Counted from the first letter of the stretch, positions 10,621 through 24,653 are shown. The stretch: DNA of 64,000 nt from Manihot esculenta (GCF_001659605.2 NC_035174.2:7504389-7568388); one strand, 5' to 3'. Numbers and translations are program-made. The notes: generated by a model not told the origin, from the letters alone.

Positions 10621-13600
10621 GATTGAGATACCAGTATGAGGAAGAAGAATAAGACGTTTAGGTTTGTGAGAGTGATGGACAACTAGGATAGTTTCAGTTG
10701 ATGGGTTTTCTCCTTGGAAGGTGTTGTAGTCGAAATCAACAGTAGGAGGGAACTGCTGTAAATATTGATGGCAATTAGCTGAGTGAGGACCAATGAGCCG
10801 AGTAGAATTGGTTGTATTGCTTTTTTCTCTTTTTCCCACGTTTTTCTTTTGCTTTCAATTTTCCCCCTTTCACTCCTTATGGACCTGTTTGATAAATAAT
10901 TTGTAGAACCAAATTACAAAAAAATGCTGTATAAATAGTCATCACCGGAGGTTTTTGGAACTTGCTTCTAATTAATTATTTTTCTTCTGGTATGCATCTT
11001 GCTATAAATATTGCATATGATCATACTATCTAAATGACAAGAAGGAGGTATTTCTTAATAGTAGCATGTGAAGATCGAAAGGAAGTCGGCATTTTTTCTC
11101 TCTTTTGACATAACACCTGGCTGCCATTCATGAATTAAACGAGTTACCAATTATACATGCCTGTTGGGCGGTGGGAAATTATTGATTAGATATGGAAAAA
11201 GACATTAGTGTGTTATCTCATGGCTGTTCTAATACACTGTTGAAGTAGCGGATTTGCGAGGAAATTTTGTCCATGCTGACATAGAAAAGCATAGAAACAA
11301 ACAACCAACCAACGAAAGAACATCACCTGTTTGGGTCCCATTTCACATTTAACTATTTAATGGTTTTGCTCTTTGATCATCAAATGGGTATTTGCCCTTT
11401 CAAGTTGTTGACTGCTCTGGTCAAGCAAAAACGAAGTGTCTGCTACTCCTCTTCTTCTTTGTTCATCATGTTACGGGTAACATAATTTAGAAAAGGGGAA
11501 AAAAAACGGAATGTTGAGTCGCAAATTCATAAATATTTGATACATACATAAACAGCCTCAACTTCCTAGTTTTTTTTTTTTTTTTTTTTTTAATTATTAC
11601 CATTTAACATTTTGTTTAATCTCTACAAGTGGGGCGTAATTATACATGTTCTAATTTTTTGGGGAGTAAATAGCTATATTTTATGAAGTTTAGGGATTAA
11701 TAAAAAATTAACCAGAAAAAATTAGAATACCAATTGATTTCTCTTTTTTTTTTATCCTTTTAAATTCCATTAATGTATTTAGCTATAGAAATAATAAACT
11801 AGCAGCAGTTTTTGCGATTGATTTTCTTAAGAATAAAGGACTATTGCTGGAGTGATTTGTCTGGTAAATAAGGTTTAAGAGATATTGTCGAAATATATGG
11901 AATTTCTGCCAAATTTCAAAAAATTCCATTAATATAGGAATAAACGGATTATGATAATTAAGGAGACATGTGTCAGTTTTCATTGAACACATAGCTTATC
12001 TAATGGAGAAATGGAAAATTATATTTAATTTTGGACATTTATTTTCCTGCATCTTTTACCATTGAACTTTGTTCTTTAAATTAATTTCATATAATCAAGC
12101 TAGACATAATTCCCATTTTAGGCATTTTCAGTTTAAAATGAAATAGCTAATCTTTAGAATGATAACCAATTGGTACCTTTAAAAATGGTAGCTTAGCTTC
12201 AATTGAACAATCCTGCTTTGAAGATGGGAGCAGAAAAGGGTCGCATTCCATGGTGGCGGGTCCTTGTGGTCTGTCCTTTTGCCAAAATTCATCATTCTTT
12301 TTACCAATAAGTAAAGCAAAGTTTATTAATTTTTTTCAAGAGGCCTCATATGTACGGTACATACACCTATTAATAAATAAATAATAAATTATTTTAAATT
12401 CTACTTACTTATATTTTATTAGCTGAGTGTATATAAACTATGTACGAATAATAAATTTTCTTATTTAAAAATTTATTATTTAATCATGGCAAAATAGCAG
12501 TTTAGAAAAAAAGGATAAATTTATATGAAATAATTGATTTTAATGAATAGCAAATAAATTATGAGTTATATATATATATAATTTCTTTTTTTTTTCTTTT
12601 TTACAAATACCCTACAATTATATTGATTTGGTTCTGCATACCAAGCAAAACATAGGCAGAAATCATTATCAAGCAAGCATGCCAAAATTATCAATACAAT
12701 GAAGATAGGCACAAAAAAGTTTGGTGAATGTCTCATCTGGCTCTTGCTTCTCCATGTTAGTTGGTGATATTAGTTGCTTAATTTTTACTAACAGTTAACA
12801 GAAAAGGATTATGAAACTACAACAGAATAATAATTGGAGAAAATATCTCTGCTATTTCATGCATATAGTCGTATTACAAAAATAACAAGCAAATAAGAAG
12901 AAGTCACATATACAATTACGGTTACTTTTTAAAAAATGTATGCATTCATTATCTTACAGGTTAAAATAATTGATAATAATATATTGGGTATATTACCTTT
13001 TATAGTAAATTAAGACACATATTTACGATCTAATAAGATTTTGATAATAGAAGATAACCGACCTTAATAAAGATCGAGTAGACTGAATACAGATACAATT
13101 TGGGGAGAAATACAAAATTTCAATAAAAATAATTGACACTGTTGTCAAACACATAAATGTGCGTATCATAGACCAGATTGATGTGACGCAAATGAAAAAA
13201 TGGAGTATGAATTAACCAATACTGTCATTTATGAGCCGTCTGATATGTGTACACATATAATCTGATGAAACTTGACGCTGGAGATTGTCAGAAAAGAGTA
13301 TATATTTAGAACCAATTCAAAAAGATTTTTCTCCCACATTTATAAAAAAACTCTTAAACACATTTTGACGCACACATCCTTAGAGTTTCCATCGAAATAT
13401 TCTGATATGCGTCTGATTGTCTTCTCATATTTTTGAGATCCTCTTCTTCAAAATCGAATATGGAAGACCTATATAAAATTTTAGGAGTATCTATTTCTCA
13501 TCAAACCAATCACGGATTAATAGTTAACTCATCAAATTAATCCATTGTCCAAATATCTGGATTTAGTGATTCTTATCAATCGATATAGCATATAATTATT

Positions 13601-15484
13601 CGAATAATTCTCTTTTAATATTTTGTTTTAAATTAGGCACTTGTCAAAATGTGAGCGTTTGAAAAAAAATGGATTGAAGTTGAAGATAAAATGATGAGTT
13701 GATAGACAGATAAAAAGTGGGGCTAGGGTTTTGTCTGGTTGTCCCCTTATCTATTATCCTGAAGCAAAGTGATAGTTGAAGATGAGTATAAGGATTTAAT
13801 GATGAAGGTCTTAATTTCTTAAAAAAGACATCTGACCATGTGAACAAATTAAAATTAAAGCTTCTATGTTAAATTAACTTAAACCCTAGATTAATTAACC
13901 AGCTTCCTTATCTTGTGAAATGACTTTGTCTTCATCTTTGAACTCATTTACTAGATTTTCTGCAAGTGTACGTTTGGTACAATGTTGTTTTTAAGACCTG
14001 ACCTACTCGCATGTGGAAGGAAAGGAAAGGTGTGGAGCACATGCAGAGATTATTATTAGGTAAAGAATCTGTAGATATGTTATTATAAACACATGCACAC
14101 TGGAATATTATTACCAAAACATTGTAGGAAGAAATTAGTGTTAAAATAATAAATTTCAAATAATAAGCTATAATTTAATTGAAATTAATTTTGATCACAC
14201 TTATACAGCAGACAGGATTATAAGATGCTAGAACATTGGCTGAAAATCCAAGTTAAAGCCCAACCTAGGCTTTTGCCAACCTCACTCTTTTCATTATGGG
14301 CTTTCTACAATCCAGGCATGTTGGACCCTTTTCCTGTCTGCAGTGATATTTTAAATGGGCTTTCATATATTGTGCATCCATTAAATTAAAAAAACTAAAA
14401 ATTAATAATAAAAATAGTTAAATTTATTTTTAAATTAAATTATATTTTATTTTTTTAATTATTATTAAAAGGTTAAATAATACTGAATAAACTATTTTTT
14501 TTTGTGAATTGTAATTAAGATTTAATCTTAGCTGATATATATTAGACACCTGATAGACTATCTCTAAATATTAATGTTAGATATGTAAAATAAGTATGTA
14601 TTAATTAATTTTTTAAAAATATATATATAAAATTATTAATTTATTTATAACATATATAATAATTAAAATATAATTTTAAAAATATACTTTTTTAATTAGA
14701 TTAATATCATAATTAATTTAATTGTTATTCATAATATTTTTATATTTATTTGATGAGAAATAATTCAAAACTTCTAATTGCGGAGCTGATAGAAAATGCA
14801 GCCTATAAACATTCTATTAATTGACGTATATTAGCATTTAACAATTGAATCAAATATTTACTAAATAGAGAATAACTCGCTGTTTTTTTAAAAAAATAGA
14901 GATTGAAAATTGAAGAATAAAATCTAAAACCTCTCAAATTTAATCAGATATATTTATTATCAAATTAAACTTATGACTGCGACGATAACTCACACATTAA
15001 AATCGTAAGATAATTCAGAGATAAATTTAGATAAAAAAATTTAAATTTAACATATTTAACCTTCATGATATATATTTTAAAGATAAATTTAGTATTTTTA
15101 TTAAAAATTAATTATTTTTTATTTGTGATAAGTAGGAAATGAATTTTTTTTAGTAAGGGATAGAGAGTGAGGACCGAATTTCAGAATTCATACGAGTTAT
15201 ATATATTTTTAGGTACTGTACTATGTCAGACTAGATAATAAAAAAAATATTAATAACAATGTTTACGAATAATAACAACAATAAAACAAAAACGGCAGAT
15301 GTCAATAGAAGAGAAGCTATACACAGTCCGATCAAATGCTTTCCTATCTAATTTTTCTTGCAGACTTGGGGAATATATAAGGTTATATATTCTAGCAGAA
15401 GAAGGGCATCATTTGCCTTTACATCTCCTTTTGAGAGCTCTTGCTTGAAAAACTTTATATATGTAAGCAGAAATAACATTAGTG
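10621..15484. other. Intergenic region, no gene recognised
   Basis: Starts with the PI4-kinase 3' UTR. Contains a T-tract near 11571-11591, TA repeats near 12570 and increasingly AT-rich DNA after 14390. Open frames here are short and without recognisable motifs. Confidence 0.5.
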
Positions 15485-17099
15485 TTAGATGTGCCTCCAT
15501 GGTCTTTCTGCAAGGCTTACACATTCACCATACCTAAAACAATCCACCATATGATCAATCGTCAATCCTGCTACTTGCATAAATGAGTACACTATCACCG
15601 GACCCACGAACCGGAATCCTCTTTTCAGAAGATCCCGGCTGATAGCCTCTGCCTTTGGAGTCCTTAATGGAACATTTCTTGGATATTTGTATCTGTTGAT
15701 CACTGGTTTGAAATTCACATAACCCCACATGTAGCTGCTAAACGATCCAAATTCCCTCTCAATCTACAATGTTTCAATCATAATCAAATTTCATTAATTT
15801 TCTAATTATTTTACACAATAATTATCCAATCGAAACTGTTTAAAAATTAATTTAAAAATATAGATTAATTAATACATTTATTCAAGTATTTAGACTTGCC
15901 TTCACTATGCATTTGGCATTGTCTATTATGCACCTCACTCTGCTTTCAGCCAACATAATTGCCTTGTTTGATGCTATCTCTATGATTTCTTTCTCTCCCA
16001 TTTTCGCAACAATATTAGGATGAAATCCAGCAAAAGCTTCTCTGTGGATTTATATCATAATAATCAGCAAACCAAAACAAATCATTTATATCCTCTAATT
16101 AATTTATTAATTAAGGAGGTCCAAAGAAATAAAAATACCTGAAAAGTTCTTTTCTTTTAATAATTTCAGTCCAATTGTAGTCCATCAACATCCCAGACAT
16201 GGCAAGCAGCTCGAACAATTGGCTGTTTTTGCAATTATTAGATTAAAATATATAATTTCTTACGAAAAGTTGGTATACCACTCCATAATTATTAGTAGGT
16301 AAAACCCATTTATTATTAATTAGATATAATACACATCTAATCACTTACTTATCATCGTAGACTGGAACTCCCCAGCTTTCATCGTGAAAGGTGACGTATA
16401 CTTCATCTGTAATAACATCAAACAAAATGAATTTCCAACTATTCAGTATTACAAATTATTAAAAAAAAAAAAGATGTAAATGCTGGTCTTTATCCATAGA
16501 TAATTAGCTAAGATGGTTTTAAAGATTGATTCAAAGTTTGAATCTTAATTGGAAGAAGAGAAGTGAAGGAGATGTCAAAGTTTGAATCTTAATTAATCTG
16601 TTAATTTGCTCATGATCATTATACATTTTCTAGCTTTCTCCCACTTTCTAGAGTTGAATATATATATATGTGTGTGTGCCATGCATGACAATGAGAAAAA
16701 GAAGATACCACTATTCTTTGTAACCCAGTTGCATCTCTTCAACTCTCCACCAGTAGACTCCTGATTACTTTGCTGCTGCGGCTGCTGTTGGACATTCTTC
16801 GAGACTGCCGGAGCTTCTCTTCTTTCCAGTGGTGTGATTAAGCGAAGAGCCAGCGATATCTTCTGTTCAAGTGGAGTTGAATAATCTGTAAGAGAAGAGT
16901 CATTTGAGTTCTGCGACAAAGATAAGGACACCGACGATAAGGATAATGAAGAATTGCTCCTATGTAACCCAATCGGGTACACTTTCTTGAGGTGTTTAGA
17001 GAAAAAGCCATTGCTACATGGCCTCTCTTTATCTCTGACGAAGATGCTATTCTTCTCCAGAACTTGTTTTCTCGCCACAGCTGCTCTAGCCATTGGCAC
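15485..17099 (-). CDS. DNA-3-methyladenine glycosylase I (TAG family)
   Basis: Base-excision repair enzyme that removes 3-methyladenine; plant homologues are nuclear or organellar. Five exons on the minus strand: 17099-16709, 16406-16349, 16222-16139, 16041-15900 and 15763-15485; 954 nt, 317 residues. The N-terminal 110 residues are Ser-rich and family-variable. The catalytic domain starts at RCNWVT. The four presumed zinc ligands of the family are present: Cys123 (RCNW), His138 (FHDESWG), His296 and Cys300 (DHMVDC). VNFKPVINRY and FRFVGPVIVYSFMQ are hallmark strings. The intron after 15900 uses a GC donor (AAG|GCAAGT), needed to keep frame. Where E. coli TAG has its catalytic Glu38, this protein has SGMLMDYNW and no Glu by eye alignment. 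Start chosen at the first in-frame ATG of exon 1. Confidence 0.88.
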
Positions 17100-19285
17100 A
17101 GAAGATGAGACAAAGCTAAGTTTTGAGAGCGACTTAAATTGGGCAGATAGAAAAAGGCATCATGGATGATGAGAGATTTGTGCATAAAAGTTGAGGAGAT
17201 TTTAAAAAGACCTAAGTTGGTGATGAGTGAATTTCATTGTATGGATTACTATGTGCTTCTCTGGTTTTTAAGCAAAAGTAATATTAGTAGACTCAATTTG
17301 GACAATTCCTTTAATTTATGAAAAGAACAAAAATTTTCTAAAATTATATATATTTAAATAATTAAATACTTTGATCATGAAGGACCACCGAGCTACCAAA
17401 TATGTTCATATATATTTTAGTAGCAGGAATATTTCTTTAATGTCCACTTGTGATATAAGGTTGAACATTACTATAATTAAATTAAACCTAATTAATTATA
17501 TAAACTTAATGATTCCCATGAAGCTATTTATTAAAAAATTATTCTTTTTCAATATATATAAAAAAAATAAAATTTATAAGACGGATATATTTTATCTCAT
17601 TTCAAATATAGTAAAGTTTAATAAAACTTGAATACTTTTGGAAATAAATAAATAGTGAGGATTTCATTTTTTTTAGTATTTTTCTAAGTAAGTAAATCCC
17701 TTTTTTGATGTTTTATTAGTGGTTAATGTTGCAGTTTTAGTTAGAGTGTGTTAGTCTCAAAATTCTAGCAGGAACTTTTAGTTGCAGTGTTTTTCTCAGC
17801 ACAAATGAAAATGGGACCAAATTATTCTTAACTTGTACTCTTGATGTGTTGATGGTTTGAGGCATACCTATTGCCTGCACAGACAGAGAAATCTCATCCC
17901 ACTATTTCTTTAGATTTTCTTACGTAATTTATAATGTTAGTCTCTAAAATTTGTGTTTTTTTTTTTTTTTTATTATTGGTTTTAGACAATTCTATGAAAT
18001 TTTTAATTGAGTTTTGTTTACTGCTTTGAGTTTAGTGTAAGCTGGTGTGTATGGGCAAGGTGATGTGCCCTTTTCTCCTTATATATGGTTGGTGTAGTAA
18101 AACAAAAGTTATGCTTTGAAATTAGTCCTACAAGAGGTTGGAGTTTAAGTACTTTGTTTTTTTTTTTTTTCAATTTTATATTTTGCCTCAAAAATTAAAA
18201 TTAAAATTTATTTTACTAAAAAACTTCTTTCTTAAGATTTTGATCATAAAATTGTAAGCATAATGACAGCATTGACTAATTATCCTCAAATGGGTTATTT
18301 GTTTGCACTTTGATTTTAACAGTTTATTTATTTTTATTTATCACACAACTTCAGTAAAAAAAATTTTCACCATAAATATATAAAAAATATTGCAATACTA
18401 AATTACTTGTTATTATAAAAGTTTAAAAAACATAGGTAGAAATCAAAACATTCATTACGGTAATAGCCGATGTTTTAAAGTTAACTTAGCTATCATATTA
18501 GTCTACAGTATTTACTTGGCAAAAAATAAATTAAAAAAAAATATTTAAATTAATCATAAAATTAAATATAATGGACCCAAATTAAAATAAATTAAAATAT
18601 TTAAATTTACTTTACACTCGATAAAAAATAAATCGAATAAGAGTGTTAATTTCAAAGTAGAATTATTATTATTATTGCATTTGAGCGCATAACTTAATTT
18701 TATATCATGAAAATTACTCAAATTAGTTATAAATTTAAAAATAAAAATTATATAATAATTTATAAAATAGAAATATAAATAATTTTTTTTTTTGATATTG
18801 ATTTTTTTTTAACTAGATTTATGTAATAAAAAATAATTATTTACATGTTGCAGTTATTTATTTTCTAGATTTAGAATAACTTATACTTTATTTTTGTCAA
18901 ACTTTTGACAATTCAACAATAAAAATAAATAATAAAAAACAAAAAGTAAAATGGATACCTGATGGGTCCAGTCTTTCAAATCCAAGCCCATAGGGAAAGA
19001 CTTCTATGGTTTTAATTAAACGACATCGTAGCCTTGCTGGTCTGTCCTTAACCTGCAAAGATCAGCTTTTTCGCAGCTATTCGCTAAACCCCTGAATCCT
19101 AAAACCCTCCATTGCCACTGTTAGTTTGCTTCTCTCTGGAGGCTTCAAAATTGCCGGGAAACCAACGGTACTGTAAACCCTAGTTCCCGCAGCATTTATT
19201 TTTCCTATAGCGACGGATTTAGGAAAATTTCCCGGGAAACAAAAGAGAGCGGCTCCTTAAAATCTCTGAATACCGTTCCTTTTCC
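17100..19285. other. Intergenic region between divergent glycosylase and PPR genes
   Basis: This is the shared upstream DNA of two divergently transcribed genes. It is AT-rich, with T-tracts near 17957-17971 and 18157-18170. The last 250 bases before the PPR start are less AT-rich and hold a telo-box-like motif. No coding region is recognised; the 86-codon frame at 17371-17631 is low-complexity. Confidence 0.5.
19175..19182 (+). promoter_or_regulatory. Telo-box-like motif upstream of PPR gene
   Basis: AAACCCTA at 19175-19182, about 100 bp before the start codon. Such telo-boxes are frequent near transcription starts of plant organelle-biogenesis and translation genes. Function is inferred. 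Confidence 0.35.
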
Positions 19286-22088
19286 ATGCTTAGCAAATGG
19301 AGGAAACCTCTTCATTCTCCCTTAAATTTGCAAATTCTGGCATCAGTTTCTTCTTTTATATTGTCTAAACCCCCCTCTGTATCCACCGCTGCAAGTCTTG
19401 CTGATGAGCCTACCACCTCCTCCGTCGCCCCCGACTCTGGAGAGACTGTTCGCGTGATTCTCTCTGGTCTTAGGTGCTTAGGTTTAAGGAGATTTGTCAA
19501 TAGGTATTATTTTAAAAACCTGATTTCGATGCTGAATTGTTCTCAGGTTGATCAAATATTAGAGTATTTGAGTGTTGAAAATGCGGATTCTGCGGTAGAT
19601 TTCTTTCATTTATTGAGGAATGAATTTGGGTTCCGACACTCGAGATTTTCAAAGTTTGTCGTCTTACATGTATTGGCGAGAAAAAGGCAATTAAAGGAAC
19701 TGCGTCTGGTTATGGATCAAATGCTGCTAGAGGAAGGTTTGCTTTCTTAAAATATTTTTTTAAAAAGAAGAAATTGATTCCTTAAATTTTCTATCCTGTT
19801 CTGTTTTGTTTTATGTGGTGCCAAAAATTAAAACTAAATTCTTGTGGTTGTACATAATAGGACTTTCTTGTTGGGTTTAGCTCGCTTTAATGTGTTTTTT
19901 CATCTCTTGTGGATAATAATGTATATGCAGATGATAGGACAATAGTGAACTCTTCATAAATTTGTTTTCGTTTCTCAAAAACTTTTGAATGTTGCTTATT
20001 TTCCTGTTTATAGATTTGGTGTGATTTCTGATAGGCTCTGGGTCAGCTCCTGTGCTTTGCGAGCTGCTTTTGAGTGGCTTTAGGAGATGGGATTCAAGTA
20101 ATGTCGTGTGGGATGTGTTGGCCTGTGCTTATTCAAGAAGTGAGATGGTTCATGATGCACTCTTTGTTCTTGTGAAGATGAAAGACTTGAACTTGGTAGC
20201 TTCAATACAAACCTACAACAATCTTTTGTATAAGCTGAGACACACTAATATCATGTGGGATGTGTATAATGAAAAAAAAATCAGTGGAACGCCTCAGAGT
20301 GAGTACACTACTTCCATAATTATAGATGGCCTATGCAGGCAATCTAGGTTTCAAGATGCAGTTTTGTTCTTGCGGGATATTGAAGGGAAGGAATTTGGGC
20401 CTTCTGTTGTTTCATTCAATACTATTATGTCGAGGTCCTGTAAATTGGGTTTTGTAGATGTTGCAAAGTCATTTTTCTGTTTGATGTTCAAGTGTGGACT
20501 TCTTCCTGATGCATACAGTTATAATATTCTTATTAATGGATTATGTGAAGCTGAGTCCATGGAAGAAGCATTGGAGTTCACAGATGATATGGAGATGCAT
20601 GGGGTAGAGCCTGATATAGTAACTTACAACATTCTTGCAAAAGGGTTTTGTCTGCTTGGTTTTATGAGTGGGGCCTGGAAGCTCATTCAGAAGATGTTAA
20701 TTAAAGGGCTAAATCCAAATCTTGTTACATACACTATACTGATTTGTAGGTACTGCCTGGTAGGCAATATTGAGGAAGCATTAAATTTGCGAAAAGAGAT
20801 GATTTCACAGGGTTTTCAATTGAATATCATCTCATACACAGTGTTGCTCAGCTACTTGTGTAAAAGTGGACGGGTTGATGAGGCATTGCAATTGTTTTGT
20901 GAAATGGGAGCTGATGGCTTGCAACCAGATATTGTATCCTATTCAGTCCTCATTCATGGCCTGTGCAAGCGAGGAGATGTTCAACAGGCTATCCAGCTGT
21001 ATAGTGAAATGTGCTTGAATGGAATCTTTCCAAATTCTGTTACACACGGTGCAATTCTGATGGGTTTTTGTGAGAAAGGGATGATACCAAAAGCTAGAAT
21101 GTATTTTGATTCTCTGATAAATAGCAGCTTGACACTTGACATCACTCTGTATAATATTATGATTGATGGGTATGTAAAAGTTGGTAATATTGGGGAGGCA
21201 GTAAAATTATACAAACAAATAGGAGAGAAAGGCATGTCTCCTACTATAGTCACTTTCAATTCCCTTATTTATGGATTCTGCAAAAACAGAAAGGTAGATG
21301 AGGCTAGAAAGTTGTTGAATATAATAAAGCTGTCCGGATTAGAACCAAGTGCTGTAACTTATACCATTCTTATGAATGCATATTGTGATGAAGGAAATAT
21401 GCAGAATTTGCTTGAGCTGCTACCAGAAATGGAAGCAAAAGCTATAGGACTTACTCACATAACATACACCGTAGTAATCAAAGGACTTTGCAAACAACGG
21501 AAGTTGCAAGAATCTTGGGTACTTCTCGAAGAAATGTATGCTAAAGGTCTAACCCCAGATCAAATCACATATAATACCGTCATCCAAGCATTTTGCAAGG
21601 CCAAAGACATGATAAAAGCGTTTCAATTATTTGATAAGATGCTAATGCATAACCTTGAGCCTACTTATGCTACATATAATATTCTCATCAATGGCCTTTG
21701 TGTATATGGTGATCTGAAGGATGCTGACAATCTATTGGTTTCTCTTCAGGATAAAGAAATCAATCTAAATAAAATTGCTTACACTACAATGATCAAGGCA
21801 CATTGTGTCAAGGGTGATGCTAATAAAGCAGTGATGTACTTCCATCAAATGGTGGGAAAGGGGTTTGAAGTTTCTATCAGAGATTATAGCGCTGTAATTA
21901 GCAGATTATGCAAGCGACATTTAGCGACTGAAGCCAAGTACTTTTTCTGCTTGATGCTGTCTTATGGTGTTTCTCCTGATGAAAAAATTTGTAAAATGAT
22001 GCTTAATGCCTTCCACCGATGCGGCCATCTCAATTCAGTGTTTGAACTGCTGGCAGAGATGATTAAGTTTGGCTTAGTTTGTGATTAG
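19286..22088 (+). CDS. Pentatricopeptide repeat protein, P class
   Basis: Organelle RNA-binding protein. Two exons: 19286-19736 and 20035-22088 (donor AAG|GTTTGC, acceptor TGATAG|GC, phase 1), 2505 nt, 834 residues. The N-terminus (MLSKWRKPLHSPLNLQ...) is basic and Ser-rich like a mitochondrial or plastid presequence. Degenerate helical repeats occupy about residues 60-274. Then come 16 uninterrupted 35-residue PPR motifs, 275-834, with starts such as IVTYN and AVTYT. No E, DYW or SMR domain follows, so an RNA stability, splicing or translation role fits better than editing. It resembles Arabidopsis At1g13630 in length and intron position (memory). The protein ends with the last repeat. A start downstream of the exon junction is unlikely because the junction restores frame exactly. 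Confidence 0.92.
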
Positions 22089-24653
22089 TCAATGAAAAGG
22101 TAACCATTGTCTTGCATCTTGTTGATGGACAGAGCGGTATGATGGCTTATTGTGAATCTTCAGTGCATTTTCCCTGCATGAGGTATGACATACAATATAA
22201 CTGCATCTCTTAAACTTATGTTTTGACTGTGGAGTTAGTTAGGAATTGTGCTCATGAAATCAATATTTTTGTACAACAGTAGGCTTACTCATTTTCCAAG
22301 GGCTTGATTCTCCAAGAACATCAGACGATCTTGTCACATTCTTATAGATTAGGTGAAGTTCATAAAGAGTGGTACTCATAGCAGCTTCCTTTTTGTTCCT
22401 TATCTGCTTTTAGCTTAATCAGTGATAATTCTGCCATTGCATTCATGATTACTTTGCAAAAGTCACTTGTCTTATTGAGCTTGCATTCTATTAATTCTGG
22501 AAACAAGTTTTCTAAAACCTTCTGTCCACTTATTTATTCTTTTTTTTTCCCCTTTAAACAACAAGGACTATTCAGTGTAAACATTAAGTTAGAAAAGGTG
22601 GGAATTGAAAACAATTTACAGATGAAATCTCTTGCCATTTCAAAAGTCAGATAGGTTAGAACCCTCTAGGTGCTGGATGATAACTTTTTTCCTAAACTCA
22701 AAAAAAAAAAAAAAAAACCTTACTTCCTCTTGGCACATTTTGTAGGGGAGTGCATATATGCATGAAGAAAAAGTTCACATCATTTAAAGACAATGTGGGG
22801 AGATACTCATGGAACCTTGAAATCACAGGAGTATTTTGACAACATCCATCAGTTTGACATTTTGGTTCATAATATCAACCTTGATACTATCTCTGGCTAG
22901 AATATCACAGCACGCACTGCCAGTTTAAGAGTCAACAATTTCAAGTGCTTGTATATAATCCCGGAAAGCACAGGAAAGGTAATAAAACCAAGAAACTTTT
23001 CTTCACGGCATTCACTTTCCCAGAATAGATTGTTATTGTTACTGCAATTACAAATGGCGTAATATAAATTCTATTACTTCTGTGGTGAATTTGTTATTTA
23101 AACAAGTTATCACTTCCCTCTTATCATGTTTTTGGACAAAGGTTATTTTTCCTCCTTGAGTGAATCTGTATATGATAAAGTGCAGAAGCTTGCATCTTCA
23201 TGTGCTTATGAATGTACATACTCAATTTTTTTCTTCTTTTTTCCCCCCTTTTTTTCTGGGAGCCAGGGAGGTTGTACACTGACATTCATCAACTTGGTTT
23301 TTTTGCCTAATATGCTAGAAGACACAAACTTACAAAGTGAAGACTAGTTTGATCACCTTTTATTTTATTAGAATGAGCATAGTCCTGAAGAGTGCGGGTA
23401 CCATTTTGTTCAGTAACAAAGAAGTTGATTTTGTTCCTATGAAGTCTTTATTTACCTTCATAGTTATGTATACCTTTCAGGCGAACATGTGATTGCTTAT
23501 TCTAAAATTTCTCCCTTGCCCAGGGCTGACTGATATAAAATATTCTGTTGTGTGCTTGTGGACAACAGAAATTATTAAATAGCAAGAGATACTCGCATGC
23601 TTCCTTTTAATGCTAAAATAACATTTCTCTGTATTTTCTCTCTCTGTCCCTCTTTCCTCTTTAATATGTTTGTTTGAAATTTTTGTTGCCAAAATTTGTG
23701 CCATGATAGCAATTTGTCTCCTACTTTGTCAAAAGAGATCATTTTAATCTCCTTGTAATGACTTGTAGGAACTTTCTGTCAGTTCCCAAGCAATACCCAT
23801 TGGATGCTGCAGATTTTTTTTCTTCTTGCTTAATTAAGAGGATATTGCTTTTCTTTTTGCATTGTATCCCTCTGTTGGGCTTACCGATAACATATTTCTT
23901 GTCTAAAATTACCACATTCTAGCAGTTTTTTTTGTCTTTTTCACTTCACTAAAACAGAAAGAATGTGATAGTCAATCTCTTGCTTCTAGCTTGTGTATAG
24001 AATTGTTTCCGACCTTTCCTTTGCAAAGTATTCAAGGAATAGAAAGTCATGAGACAGGTAAGTTAATTTGATCACTTGCTCCATATGTGTGTACTATGTT
24101 ACAATATTGCTGGTTTTGTTTTTAAGTGAAACGCTTCAAAGAATTGTCATTCTCTTCTATTCCAAGTATGCAAATAATCTTCCTGCTGTATAACATGCTT
24201 GTTCTTTATGAAAAAAACTTTTACAGTTCTAGACATTTAAAAAATGACACTGGTTATTATAATTCAAATCTCAATAGAGGAAAGCAGATGATATCTGCTA
24301 CCTAGTATAACAACATCATACGGCTGCAAGATCACCTGTCACATTACAATGCAAATGCATATCCTTTGTAATCCCTTACTTTCTACCCTTCAACTATTAG
24401 GCATGCACCATTGAACTCATTCAATAGCCATTTTATTTTTATTTCTTTATCAAAGTTATGGAAGAGTCTTGATGCAACAATAAGGTTGCTCTATTGAGAG
24501 GACATAGTTTCAGAATTACGGTAAGTATTCAGTTAACCAAACAGAATTAGATTTTGGATAACCGCATTTTAACCGACTATAGAATTACTAACCAAACTAA
24601 GCTGAAATATTCTGTTGGTTATTAGTTATAACTGAATTAACCAAAATATTATA
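22089..24653. other. PPR 3' region and intergenic DNA
   Basis: Moderately AT-rich, unlike the extremely AT-rich spacers elsewhere, with an A-tract at about 22700-22717. It may hold a long or spliced 3' UTR, but no CDS is recognised. From about 24520 to 24652 motifs such as GGTTATTAGTTATAAC appear; related motifs recur at 35060-35222, on the other side of the MITE plus element A, which suggests an older element or repeat was split here. Confidence 0.45.

Noticed and set aside
16838..17185. 115-codon alternative frame over glycosylase exon 1
   Set aside because: It does not join the catalytic-domain exons in frame; the frame starting at 17099 does.
17371..17631. 86-codon AT-rich plus-strand frame
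   Set aside because: Only Ile/Asn/Lys/Tyr-rich composition from AT-rich DNA; no motif.
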